Below, piece after piece: positions 26,161 to 33,459 of a DNA stretch of 64,000 nucleotides. The translations under genes were made by a program, and so were the position numbers. Position 1 is the stretch's first letter. The number at the start of each line of letters is the position of its first letter. The notes beneath the pieces were generated by a model. It searched no databases. It was given only the letters and a program-made list of their open reading frames with translations, and was not told the DNA's origin. The stretch is taken from contig NZ_PQVG01000001.1 of NCBI RefSeq assembly GCF_002920895.1, forward strand, positions 593,226 to 657,225. Reading direction: 5' to 3'. The DNA comes from Flavobacterium alvei (GTDB lineage: Bacteria > Bacteroidota > Bacteroidia > Flavobacteriales > Flavobacteriaceae).

Positions 26161-26911
26161 AATCCCTTTACTTGTTATGCTTTTATTCAGTCCGATTATT
26201 TTGGGGCAAACTGCTGCCGAAAAAATAATTCACGGAAAAATAATTATCGAATCACACCCTATTTCTGGAGTTACTATCATTAATTTGGTAAACGAAAAGA
26301 GCACAGTGAGTGATAGTAATGGCGAATTTTATATTTTGGCGAAAGCCGATGATTTATTAGTTTTCACTTCGGTGAATTTAGAATACCACCGCAAGCAAAT
26401 CGAAGAAGAAGATTTGAAACAAGATATTATAACAATAAAAATGACTGCCAAAATCACCGAGCTTGACGAAGTAATCATCAACAAACACCCAGAAATCAAT
26501 GCAGTTGCCTTGGGGATTTCGCCAGCAGGAATAAAAAAATATACTCCAGCTGAAAGAAGATTGAAAACTGCGGGCGAATTCAAGCCCATTCAATTACTTG
26601 GATTACTCGGCGGATCTATGCCATTAGACCCTTTAATTAACTCTATTTCAGGAAGAACAGCAATGCTAAAAAAAGAACTTGAAGTAGAGAAAAAAGAGTT
26701 GTTATTAGTGCAAATTGATGCTCTTTATGATAATGAATATTTTGTACAAAAACTAAAAATCCCAGAGGATTACATTAACGGATTCAAACATTATATCATT
26801 GAAAACGAAAAATTTACTGCAGTTTTAAAATCCAAAAATAAAAAAATGGGAGGTTTTTTGATGATAGATTTGGCAAGAGAATACAACCAAATTATATTGA
26901 ATGAAAAGTAA
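26150..26911 (+). CDS. exported carboxypeptidase-regulatory-like protein, tandem paralog 2
   Basis: A 253-residue paralog of the preceding gene: signal peptide (MKSKIPLLVMLLFSPIILGQ), regulatory-like domain (GEFYILAKADDLLVFTSVNLE, ELDEVIINKHPEINAVALG), ISPAGIKKYTPAERRLKTAG, GGSMPLDPLINSISGRT and a matching helical end. Sequence identity is moderate, so the duplication is old or diverging. Its start codon lies in the last codons of paralog 1, and a copy of the same start sequence (19 bases identical) sits at its own end, suggesting an array of at least three units once existed. Role unknown; an exported or periplasmic location is likely. Confidence 0.7.
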   Translation: MKSKIPLLVMLLFSPIILGQTAAEKIIHGKIIIESHPISGVTIINLVNEKSTVSDSNGEFYILAKADDLLVFTSVNLEYHRKQIEEEDLKQDIITIKMTAKITELDEVIINKHPEINAVALGISPAGIKKYTPAERRLKTAGEFKPIQLLGLLGGSMPLDPLINSISGRTAMLKKELEVEKKELLLVQIDALYDNEYFVQKLKIPEDYINGFKHYIIENEKFTAVLKSKNKKMGGFLMIDLAREYNQIILNEK

Positions 26912-26940
26912 AATAGGTTTCAGTTTAATTAATTTTTAAT
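26896..26940 (+). pseudogene. start-codon remnant of a possible third paralog
   Basis: The bases 26896-26914 are identical to those at 26145-26163, where the paralog 2 gene begins. The ATG at 26901 opens the 12-codon frame MKSKIGFSLINF, which starts exactly like paralog 2 (MKSKI) and then stops. It may be the stub of a lost third copy, or just a conserved junction from the duplication. Confidence 0.35.
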
Positions 26941-26982
26941 TACACTACATCTTTGTAACTTTGCAACTTAAATAAATAGATT

Positions 26983-27429
26983 ATGTTTGGAATAGGCGGC
27001 GGCGAATTAATTTTTATACTGTTTATAGTTTTAATGCTTTTTGGTGCTGACAAAGTGCCCGAAATGGCACGAACCATGGGAAAAGCCATGGCGCAATTAA
27101 AAAATGCCACAAACGACATCAAAAATGAAATTCAAAAAGGAGCCGAAGAAAATGGTTTCGACCAAAAAATGCTAGACAATTTGACTGGCAATATCACTTC
27201 CGAAATCAATAAAACAAAAGCCAGTTTACTTGGCGATTCAAATCCTTTAAAAGGAATTTCGGATAATTTTTCATCAGAAGTTGACAAAGTCAAAAGTAGT
27301 ATCGTAAATGAAACTTCGACTCAGACTGTGTCAGAATCTGAAAACACCAAAGAAAATTCAATCTCTGAAACAACTCCAAAAACTAATGAGATTGAAGAAA
27401 TAACTGGGCCAATAAAACGCACCAAATAA
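26983..27429 (+). CDS. tatA: TatA/TatE-like twin-arginine translocase subunit
   Basis: A 148-residue protein. Residues 1-25 carry a membrane helix with the FGADKVPEMARTMGKAM amphipathic helix of TatA right after it, the part that forms the Tat pore for folded proteins. The C-terminal half is a polar, acidic, low-complexity tail (GNITSEINKTKASLLGD..., many Ser, Thr and Glu), longer than in E. coli TatA (89 residues). A TAACTTTG -7-like element sits at 26956-26963. The downstream PAP2 gene overlaps its stop by one base. Confidence 0.85.
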   Translation: MFGIGGGELIFILFIVLMLFGADKVPEMARTMGKAMAQLKNATNDIKNEIQKGAEENGFDQKMLDNLTGNITSEINKTKASLLGDSNPLKGISDNFSSEVDKVKSSIVNETSTQTVSESENTKENSISETTPKTNEIEEITGPIKRTK

Positions 27430-28004
27430 TGCTGGACAAGATACAAACTCTCGATACCAAACTATTTATTTATCTCAATGGTTTAGGCTCAGAAAACTTC
27501 GACGGACTTTGGTTAATTATCACCAAACAAATCTATTGGACTCCACTTTTCTTACTCCTGTTTTATATTATTTTCAAGAAATTAGGAACCAAACAAAGCC
27601 TATATTTGCTTTTGTTTGTGGCGGTTTTACTTGTTTTCACCGATCAAATCACCAATTTGTTCAAAAACGGATTTCAAAGACTACGCCCTTGCAATAATCC
27701 CGAGATAAATACTATAATAAGAATCGTTCAATCCCGAAAATCATTTAGTTTTTTCTCTGGCCATGCAGCCAACACAATGGCGGTTGCTACATTTTTGTAC
27801 CTCATTTTCAAGAAAGATTTCAAATACTTTGGCTTGCTATTTCTATGGCCATTGATCTTCGCTTATAGCCGAATTTATCTCGGATTACATTATCCAATAG
27901 ACATAATTTCCGGCTATTTCTGTGGAGCAATATTGGGTTATTTGATGTTCAAATTATATAGAATAGCACAAAAAAGAAATTTTTCGGTTAAATTAAAGAA
28001 ATAA
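27429..28004 (+). CDS. PAP2 family phosphatase
   Basis: A 191-residue membrane phosphatase with the three acid phosphatase motifs: KNGFQRLRP (KX6RP), SFFSGHAAN (SGH) and SRIYLGLHYPIDIISG (SRx5Hx3D). About five or six membrane segments. PAP2 proteins remove phosphate from lipids such as undecaprenyl diphosphate or phosphatidate at the outer face of the inner membrane. It shares its first base with the tatA stop codon (TAATG), so translation is coupled. Substrate is not determined; UppP-type activity is a fair guess. Confidence 0.9.
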   Translation: MLDKIQTLDTKLFIYLNGLGSENFDGLWLIITKQIYWTPLFLLLFYIIFKKLGTKQSLYLLLFVAVLLVFTDQITNLFKNGFQRLRPCNNPEINTIIRIVQSRKSFSFFSGHAANTMAVATFLYLIFKKDFKYFGLLFLWPLIFAYSRIYLGLHYPIDIISGYFCGAILGYLMFKLYRIAQKRNFSVKLKK

Positions 28005-28019
28005 AACAGTTTCAAGTAA

Positions 28020-28661
28020 TTACAAAACCCGAGAAACCGTCAAACCATCACGAATGGGCAATAAAACTGTTTCTACTCTAGAATCGTTTTTCAACAAAAG
28101 ATTATATTCCAGCAATATTTTAGTACTGATGTCTTTTGGACTCAAGGGTTCAAGCACTTTTCCGCTCCACAACACATTATCCGAAAGAATAATGCCGCCT
28201 TGATTCATTTTTGGCACAATCAATTCAAAATAATTGATGTAATTTTCCTTATCAGCATCAATAAAAACTAAGTCAAATTTCATGTCTAAAGTTGGAATAA
28301 TATCCAAAGCTTCTCCAAGATGTTGCACGATTTGATTTCCCCAAGGTGATTTGTCAAAATGTTTGCGCTGAAAATCAACCAATTCTTCTTTGATGTCAAT
28401 CGTGTAAAGCGTACCATTTTCCTGCATTCCTTCGCACAAACACAAAGCCGAATAACCCGTATAAGTACCAATTTCGAGAATATTTACAGGACGAATTAAT
28501 TTGGACAACATACTCAAAACGCGTCCTTGAAAATGACCACTCAACATTCTTGGCAACAACACTTTCTGATAGGTTTCTTTGTTTAAGGCTGCTAATAATT
28601 CGGGTTCTTTTTCAGAATGTTGCTCGATATAATTTTCTAAATCTTGGGAAATGAAGTGCAT
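28020..28661 (-). CDS. O-methyltransferase, class I SAM-dependent
   Basis: A 213-residue enzyme of the caffeoyl-CoA O-methyltransferase-like family: SAM motif I in LEIGTYTGYSALCL, motif II in TIDIKEELVDFQ, and FDLVFIDADKENYINYF. The frame could extend 17 residues to 28712, but the inner ATG (28661, MHFISQDLENY) fits the family start, and a TAACTTTG element at 28677-28684 on the minus strand is between the two. These enzymes act on catechols or phenazine-like acceptors; the acceptor here is unknown. It is convergent with PAP2 (15 bases apart) and divergent from rlmN. Confidence 0.85.
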   Translation of the reverse strand: MHFISQDLENYIEQHSEKEPELLAALNKETYQKVLLPRMLSGHFQGRVLSMLSKLIRPVNILEIGTYTGYSALCLCEGMQENGTLYTIDIKEELVDFQRKHFDKSPWGNQIVQHLGEALDIIPTLDMKFDLVFIDADKENYINYFELIVPKMNQGGIILSDNVLWSGKVLEPLSPKDISTKILLEYNLLLKNDSRVETVLLPIRDGLTVSRVL

Positions 28662-28676
28662 TATTTTAATTTTTGT

Positions 28677-28684
28677 CAAAGTTA
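28677..28684 (-). promoter_or_regulatory. -7 element of the O-methyltransferase gene
   Basis: TAACTTTG on the minus strand, 15 bases before the ATG. It supports the shorter start. Confidence 0.45.
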
Positions 28685-28749
28685 TCAAATTATCAAAACA
28701 ACACACGAGCAATTATTCGAATTGATGAAATAAATCAACAAATAGTCCT

Positions 28750-28757
28750 TAAATTTG
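28750..28757 (+). promoter_or_regulatory. -7 element of rlmN
   Basis: TAAATTTG ends only 4 bases before the rlmN ATG, so if this is the used element the mRNA would be nearly leaderless. No TTG at 17-23 bases upstream (the nearest is 25 bases away). Confidence 0.4.
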
Positions 28758-28761
28758 CAGC

Positions 28762-29805
28762 ATGCAAATCGAGAAAAAAGACATACGAGCATTATCAAAA
28801 GAACAATTACGAGAATTTTTTGTTGCCAATAATGATAAAGCGTTTCGTGGAAATCAAGTATATGAATGGTTGTGGAGCAAAGGCGCACATAGTTTTGAGG
28901 ATATGACTAATGTATCAAAATCTACTCGCGAAATGCTAGAAAACCACTTTGTAATCAATCACATCAAAGTAGATAAAATGCAACGAAGTGAAGACGGAAC
29001 GGTCAAAAATGCGGTTCGTTTGCACGATGGTTTGGTAGTAGAAAGTGTTTTGATTCCCACCAATACTAGAACGACAGCTTGTGTTTCTAGCCAAGTGGGT
29101 TGCAGTTTGGATTGTAATTTTTGCGCCACAGCAAGACTGAAAAGAATGCGAAATCTAGAACCAGCCGAAATTTACGACCAAGTAATAGCCATTGATAAAG
29201 AAAGTCGTTTGTATTACAACCATCCTTTATCGAATATTGTTTTTATGGGAATGGGCGAACCGCTTATGAATTACAACAATGTAATGAAAGCCATCGAAAT
29301 GATTACATCCAACGAAGGATTGGGAATGTCTCCAAAACGAATTACAGTTTCGACTTCTGGTGTGCCAAAAATGATTAAAAAAATGGCCGATGACGAGGTA
29401 AAATTCAATTTAGCCGTTTCTTTACATTCAGCAATTGATGAAATTCGTTCTAGAATTATGCCTTTCAGCGAAAATTTTCCTTTGGTCGATTTAAGAGAAG
29501 CATTAGAATATTGGTACCGAAAAACCAAAAGCAAAGTTTCGTATGAATATGTGATTTGGAAAGGGATTAACGACAATAAAGCCTCGGTTGACGCACTAGT
29601 AAAATTCTGCAAATATGTGCCTTGCAAAGTCAATTTAATCGAATACAACCCGATTGATGATGGCGAATTCCAACAAGCTTCGGAAGAATCTATTAATGCC
29701 TATATCAAAGCTCTTGAAGCTACAGGAATTGTAGTAAAAGTGAGAAGAAGTCGTGGCAAAGATATTGATGCTGCGTGTGGTCAATTGGCAAATAAAGAAG
29801 CATAA
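28762..29805 (+). CDS. rlmN: 23S rRNA (adenine(2503)-C2)-methyltransferase
   Basis: A 347-residue radical-SAM enzyme that methylates A2503 of 23S rRNA and A37 of several tRNAs. The Fe-S cluster binds Cys residues of CSLDCNFC (CxxxCxxC), and the two catalytic Cys sit in ACVSSQVGC (upstream) and AACGQLANK (near the end). The whole RlmN core is present with ATG start and normal length. It is divergent from the O-methyltransferase gene and ends before a shared hairpin. Confidence 0.97.
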   Translation: MQIEKKDIRALSKEQLREFFVANNDKAFRGNQVYEWLWSKGAHSFEDMTNVSKSTREMLENHFVINHIKVDKMQRSEDGTVKNAVRLHDGLVVESVLIPTNTRTTACVSSQVGCSLDCNFCATARLKRMRNLEPAEIYDQVIAIDKESRLYYNHPLSNIVFMGMGEPLMNYNNVMKAIEMITSNEGLGMSPKRITVSTSGVPKMIKKMADDEVKFNLAVSLHSAIDEIRSRIMPFSENFPLVDLREALEYWYRKTKSKVSYEYVIWKGINDNKASVDALVKFCKYVPCKVNLIEYNPIDDGEFQQASEESINAYIKALEATGIVVKVRRSRGKDIDAACGQLANKEA

Positions 29806-29807
29806 AA

Positions 29808-29838
29808 AAAACGTCCTGACAATAAAATCAGGACGCTT
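29808..29838 (-). terminator. terminator between rlmN and the lipoprotein gene
   Basis: CGTCCTGA (29812-29819) pairs with TCAGGACG (29828-29835) around an 8-base loop. The T-run is strong on the minus strand (for the lipoprotein gene) and weak on the plus strand (for rlmN). Confidence 0.8.
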
Positions 29839-29857
29839 ATTAGGTTTGTTTAGTCTT

Positions 29858-30745
29858 TTATTTTCTTAAAGTTATTACTTTTGAAACGCCTTTTACAGTC
29901 ATAGTGGCTAATTTATCACAATCACCATTTCCATAATCTAAAGTAGCAATAGTATCGACATTGTCGTTTTTCTGAATGCTAACCACTCCTGAAACAGGAA
30001 ATGGCATTTTGCAACTCAATTTAACTAAAAGTGGTGTTGTAATTTTAGAAGTATATTTTGAACCATTCGGAAAAGTAGTGATATTGTATCCCCAAACTTT
30101 GAAAACATTGTCTTCCCAATTAGTAAGTGTTGCAAAACCTTCAACCATTTCTCTAACTCGTGTTCCAATTCTAGTATAAATTTTACCATCAGGATAAGTG
30201 ATTTTCACATCAACTGAGTGTGTTGTAACAGGATGGATAGTTGCCAATAAATCAGAAGTTTTAAGTTCGTGAGTAATGGTTTTATTTCCTTCAATTAATT
30301 TATCGTTATGATAAAATCCTTCTAAAGTATAGGAAATCGTTCTTATTGGAGTTGTAAAATTCTTAGAGAAACTAATGATAATTTTTCCCTTTACGATATT
30401 CCCGTTTGGCAAAGCACAACCTTGAGTTCCAAAATCAATAGTTCTGGTCCAAGTGTCATTTGTCAATACTTTTGTAATTGTTGCGCAAGCTGGCAACATA
30501 CTTACCATTCCAGCAGTTGTTTTTGCAGTTGAAGACGCGCTTTTTTGAACGTCATACTGATCTTCTGCAATGATAGAAACATCATCAACAGTGGCGTCAA
30601 TTTCTGAATTTACAGCAGTTTCATCAGCCGTAATTGCAGCAGAGGTTGTTGACTCATCTACAGTTTCATTGGAATTACAACCAACAAAAGTTACAATGGA
30701 CAACATGGTAACGAATAATAAAATTTTGGTTTTCATAAAATTCAT
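29858..30745 (-). CDS. hypothetical lipoprotein
   Basis: A 295-residue lipoprotein: signal with lipobox VTFVGC (Cys near residue 23) then a Ser/Thr/Asp/Glu-rich linker and a beta-rich body (VKGKIIISFSKNFTTPIRT, KLIEGNKTITHEL, IYTRIGTRVREMVEG). I recognise no named domain. Body Cys residues lie at about 86, 110, 250 and 277. Two ATGs 9 bases apart (30745 and 30736) are both possible starts; the second gives MKTKILLF, the more usual signal start. It is monocistronic, with a hairpin terminator at the 3' end. Probably anchored in the outer membrane or periplasmic face of the inner membrane. Confidence 0.6.
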   Translation of the reverse strand: MNFMKTKILLFVTMLSIVTFVGCNSNETVDESTTSAAITADETAVNSEIDATVDDVSIIAEDQYDVQKSASSTAKTTAGMVSMLPACATITKVLTNDTWTRTIDFGTQGCALPNGNIVKGKIIISFSKNFTTPIRTISYTLEGFYHNDKLIEGNKTITHELKTSDLLATIHPVTTHSVDVKITYPDGKIYTRIGTRVREMVEGFATLTNWEDNVFKVWGYNITTFPNGSKYTSKITTPLLVKLSCKMPFPVSGVVSIQKNDNVDTIATLDYGNGDCDKLATMTVKGVSKVITLRK

Positions 30746-31078
30746 TTTTTAGGTTTAATAATTTGATTATGAAATCAATAAAAGGTTTAATTTGGGATTC
30801 TAAATTTATAAATAAAAATGCAAAAAAGGACAACATTTAAGCCAATATTCGATGAACTACACTCTCAAAAGAATTTTTTATTTGACTAAATATCAATTAT
30901 GTAAGAATAATAATCTCTCAATAAAAGGCCGCAAATTCTGAAATCATAACACATTTAGACCGAAAAGAAACTCTAATCTAATTTCATTTTAGGTAAAATA
31001 AAATGTTTCAAAAAACACATTCAATAACAAAAATTTGATGCCATTATATTATTCGAAAATAGTATATTTGAATCCTAA
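30746..31078. other. 333-base intergenic region
   Basis: AT-rich gap between divergent genes. The only clear element is TATATTTG at 31063-31070, the -7 box of the next gene. I see no RNA gene, no long repeat and no start-to-stop frame worth listing. Confidence 0.5.
31063..31070 (+). promoter_or_regulatory. -7 element of the polyprenyl synthase gene
   Basis: Perfect TATATTTG, 8 bases before the ATG. A TTG stands 25 bases upstream, a little too far for the usual 17-23 spacing. Transcript leader would be very short. Confidence 0.5.
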
Positions 31079-32056
31079 ATGAACATCACTTCTCAAATAA
31101 AGCAGCCTATTTTTAACGAGATGGAACTTTTCGAAAAAAAGTTCTATGAATCGATGACTTCAAAAGTGGCTTTGCTGAACCGAATCACCTATTATATAGT
31201 GAATCGAAAGGGAAAACAAATGCGTCCGATGTTTGTTTTTTTGACAGCCAAAATGGTTTCGGCTGGAATTGTAAACGAAAGAACCTATCGTGGAGCTTCG
31301 GTTATAGAGTTAATTCACACCGCAACTTTAGTCCATGACGATGTAGTAGATGACAGCAATCGCCGAAGAGGTTTTTTCTCCATCAATGCGCTTTGGAAGA
31401 ACAAAATTGCTGTACTAGTTGGTGATTATTTACTTTCAAAAGGATTGTTGCTTTCCATTGATAACGGCGATTTCGATTTATTGCGAATCATTTCGGTAGC
31501 TGTTCGCGAAATGAGTGAAGGCGAATTATTGCAAATAGAAAAAGCCAGAAGACTCGATATCACCGAGGATGTTTACTACGAAATCATTCGCAAAAAAACA
31601 GCAACACTTATTGCTGCTTGTTGTGCTTTGGGAGCGAAATCGGTGATTGAAGATGAAATTCAGGTAGAGAATATGCGAAAATTTGGCGAACTCATCGGGA
31701 TGGCTTTTCAAATCAAGGACGATTTGTTTGATTATACTGAGGATGCCATTGGCAAACCTACAGGAATTGACATCAAGGAACAAAAAATGACTTTGCCATT
31801 GATTCATGTTTTGAATAATTGTACTCCAAAAGAAAAATCTTGGGTTATCAATTCCATCAAAAACTACAACAAAGACAAAAAACGAGTTAAAGAAGTGATT
31901 GCTTTTGTAAAAAACCATAACGGCTTGTTCTATGCCGAACAAAAAATGGCCGAATTTCAACAGGAAGCATTGTCACTTCTGGATAATTATGCACAATCCG
32001 AGTTTAAAGACGCTTTGATTTTGATGGTAAACTATGTTATCGAAAGAAAAAAATAA
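31079..32056 (+). CDS. polyprenyl diphosphate synthase family protein
   Basis: A 325-residue trans-prenyltransferase. The first Asp-rich motif DDVVD is at residues 87-91 within ELIHTATLVHDDVVDD, the second DDLFD at 214-218 in AFQIKDDLFDYTED. It condenses isopentenyl diphosphate to a long-chain product, the side chain of menaquinone (Bacteroidota use MK-6 or MK-7), so hexa- or heptaprenyl synthase is the likely activity. Chain length cannot be read reliably from sequence. Cytosolic or membrane-associated. Monocistronic. Confidence 0.9.
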   Translation: MNITSQIKQPIFNEMELFEKKFYESMTSKVALLNRITYYIVNRKGKQMRPMFVFLTAKMVSAGIVNERTYRGASVIELIHTATLVHDDVVDDSNRRRGFFSINALWKNKIAVLVGDYLLSKGLLLSIDNGDFDLLRIISVAVREMSEGELLQIEKARRLDITEDVYYEIIRKKTATLIAACCALGAKSVIEDEIQVENMRKFGELIGMAFQIKDDLFDYTEDAIGKPTGIDIKEQKMTLPLIHVLNNCTPKEKSWVINSIKNYNKDKKRVKEVIAFVKNHNGLFYAEQKMAEFQQEALSLLDNYAQSEFKDALILMVNYVIERKK

Positions 32057-32136
32057 TTTTTTTAGTAAAACACACCCTCTGAAACCTTGATTTTATTGAG
32101 GTTTTTATTTTTCATACTGTTTTTTTTATTTCTGAT

Positions 32137-32162
32137 GCAACCTTTTTGCAAGCAGTCTCGTC
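32137..32162 (+). promoter_or_regulatory. ECF-type promoter of the sigma factor operon
   Basis: GCAAC (32137-32141), a 17-base spacer and CGTC (32159-32162) give the -35 AAC / -10 CGTC layout of ECF sigma promoters, 30 bases before the start codon. It differs from the TTG/TAnnTTTG pattern used elsewhere in this window, which suggests that the sigma factor drives its own operon. Confidence 0.6.
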
Positions 32163-32192
32163 TTACTTATAGCAACACTTTATAAAACAAAA

Positions 32193-32753
32193 TTGAAAGT
32201 CATTCACTTTAACCAAGAAGAAAATGAAATCATTCGTTTGGCAATCGAGAACAATCGAGCTGCCCAGCAAAAAATTTACGCCAAATTTTCTCCAAAAATG
32301 TTAAGTGTGTGCCGACAGTATATAAAGGACATTCACCAAGCCGAAGACATTATGATTACGGCTTTCATGAAGGTATTTACTAATCTGAAAAATTTTGAGC
32401 AAAAAGGAAGTTTTGAAGGTTGGATTCGAAGAATTATGGTTAACGAATGTATTTCGAATATCCGAGTTCAAAAAAAAGTAAGTTTTGTTGAGGATGAGAA
32501 TTATTTTGAAGAAAGTTTCAATAATATAGAAAGCCAATTTTCGGTAGAAGACATTCAGTTTTTGATAGACAACTTGCCCGATGGTTACCGAATGATTTTC
32601 AATTTGTATGCGATTGAAGGCTACAAACACCAAGAAATTGCGAGTATGTTGGGCATTAATGAAGGAACTTCTAAATCGCAATTGTCTCACGCCCGAAAAA
32701 TTTTGAAAGAGCAAATATTGACGCTAAAAAATTACAGTAATGGAACGGAATAA
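32193..32753 (+). CDS. RNA polymerase sigma factor, sigma-70 ECF family
   Basis: A 186-residue ECF sigma factor: region 2 at about 20-90 (RAAQQKIYAKFSPKMLSVC, AEDIMITAFMKVFTNLKNF, then GWIRRIMVNECIS) and region 4 at about 125-175 (DLPDGYRM-like helix, IEGYKHQEIASMLGINEGT and the SKSQLSHARKILK recognition helix). The start is a TTG at 32193; no in-frame ATG precedes it and the next ATG is inside region 2, so TTG is right. The gene overlaps the next by 14 bases, the classical ECF sigma/anti-sigma coupling. It probably recognises the ECF-type promoter just upstream. Confidence 0.9.
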   Translation: MKVIHFNQEENEIIRLAIENNRAAQQKIYAKFSPKMLSVCRQYIKDIHQAEDIMITAFMKVFTNLKNFEQKGSFEGWIRRIMVNECISNIRVQKKVSFVEDENYFEESFNNIESQFSVEDIQFLIDNLPDGYRMIFNLYAIEGYKHQEIASMLGINEGTSKSQLSHARKILKEQILTLKNYSNGTE

Positions 32754-33429
32754 AGTAGAAAAACAGTTCAAAGAAAAATTGAATTCTCGTGAAATCAAAC
32801 CAACAGATATGGCTTGGGATCGATTGGATGCAATGTTGTCCGTTGCCGAAAATAAAAAGCCTAATCGCAAATTCAATTGGGTTTATATAGCGGCAAGTTT
32901 TATTGGATTTTCACTATTTGGAACTCTATTTTTCAATCAAACTGAAACCGAGTTGGAAAATCATAAAGACAAAATAGCAAATCAACAATCAATTTCGACA
33001 AACACACACACAGAACCTTCAACTAATTTAAATACAATTCCCGATAATAAAAGGATTGTCAATATTCAAAAAAATATTTCAAAAGGCAACAAAAAAGTAG
33101 TTTCAAAAATAGATTCATTATTCAATAAAGAAAATTTAAATCAAAATCCTGTAGCTGAAGTTTCAATCATCAATCAAAAAAAAGAATCAGAATCCAATAC
33201 CACACCAACTAAGACCCTCACTGTTGACGAACTGTTGGCTAAAGTTGACAAATCCTCAAGATTGACAAATACAATTAATCCAAACTTGAAAATAAAAGTA
33301 AATCCAAATCAATTGTTACAACAAGTTGACAACGATTTAGAACCTACTTTTCGCCAAAATGTATTTAGCAAAGTAGCAACTAATTTAAAGGCTGTAAAAG
33401 AAGCAGTCGCAAATAGAAACAAAGAATAA
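32740..33429 (+). CDS. probable anti-sigma factor, single-pass membrane protein
   Basis: A 229-residue protein with an N-terminal cytosolic part of about 45 residues (contains WDRLDAML, of anti-sigma-like type), one membrane segment (about 47-66, VYIAASFIGFSLFGTLFF), then a long periplasmic, Asn/Thr/Ser-rich, charged tail. It overlaps the sigma gene, so it should be the membrane-bound partner that holds the sigma factor until a signal arrives. No zinc (ZAS) motif is seen. The role is inferred from layout rather than from a named domain. Confidence 0.65.
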   Translation: MERNKVEKQFKEKLNSREIKPTDMAWDRLDAMLSVAENKKPNRKFNWVYIAASFIGFSLFGTLFFNQTETELENHKDKIANQQSISTNTHTEPSTNLNTIPDNKRIVNIQKNISKGNKKVVSKIDSLFNKENLNQNPVAEVSIINQKKESESNTTPTKTLTVDELLAKVDKSSRLTNTINPNLKIKVNPNQLLQQVDNDLEPTFRQNVFSKVATNLKAVKEAVANRNKE

Positions 33430-33459
33430 ATCATCAATCCATTAAAAAATCAAATCATT

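Noticed and set aside
26896..26940. A real 12-residue peptide gene
   Set aside because: Too short to support and explained better as a stub of a third paralog start.
31526..31960. A 144-codon minus-strand frame within the polyprenyl synthase gene
   Set aside because: Antisense shadow; the plus-strand gene has both Asp-rich motifs.
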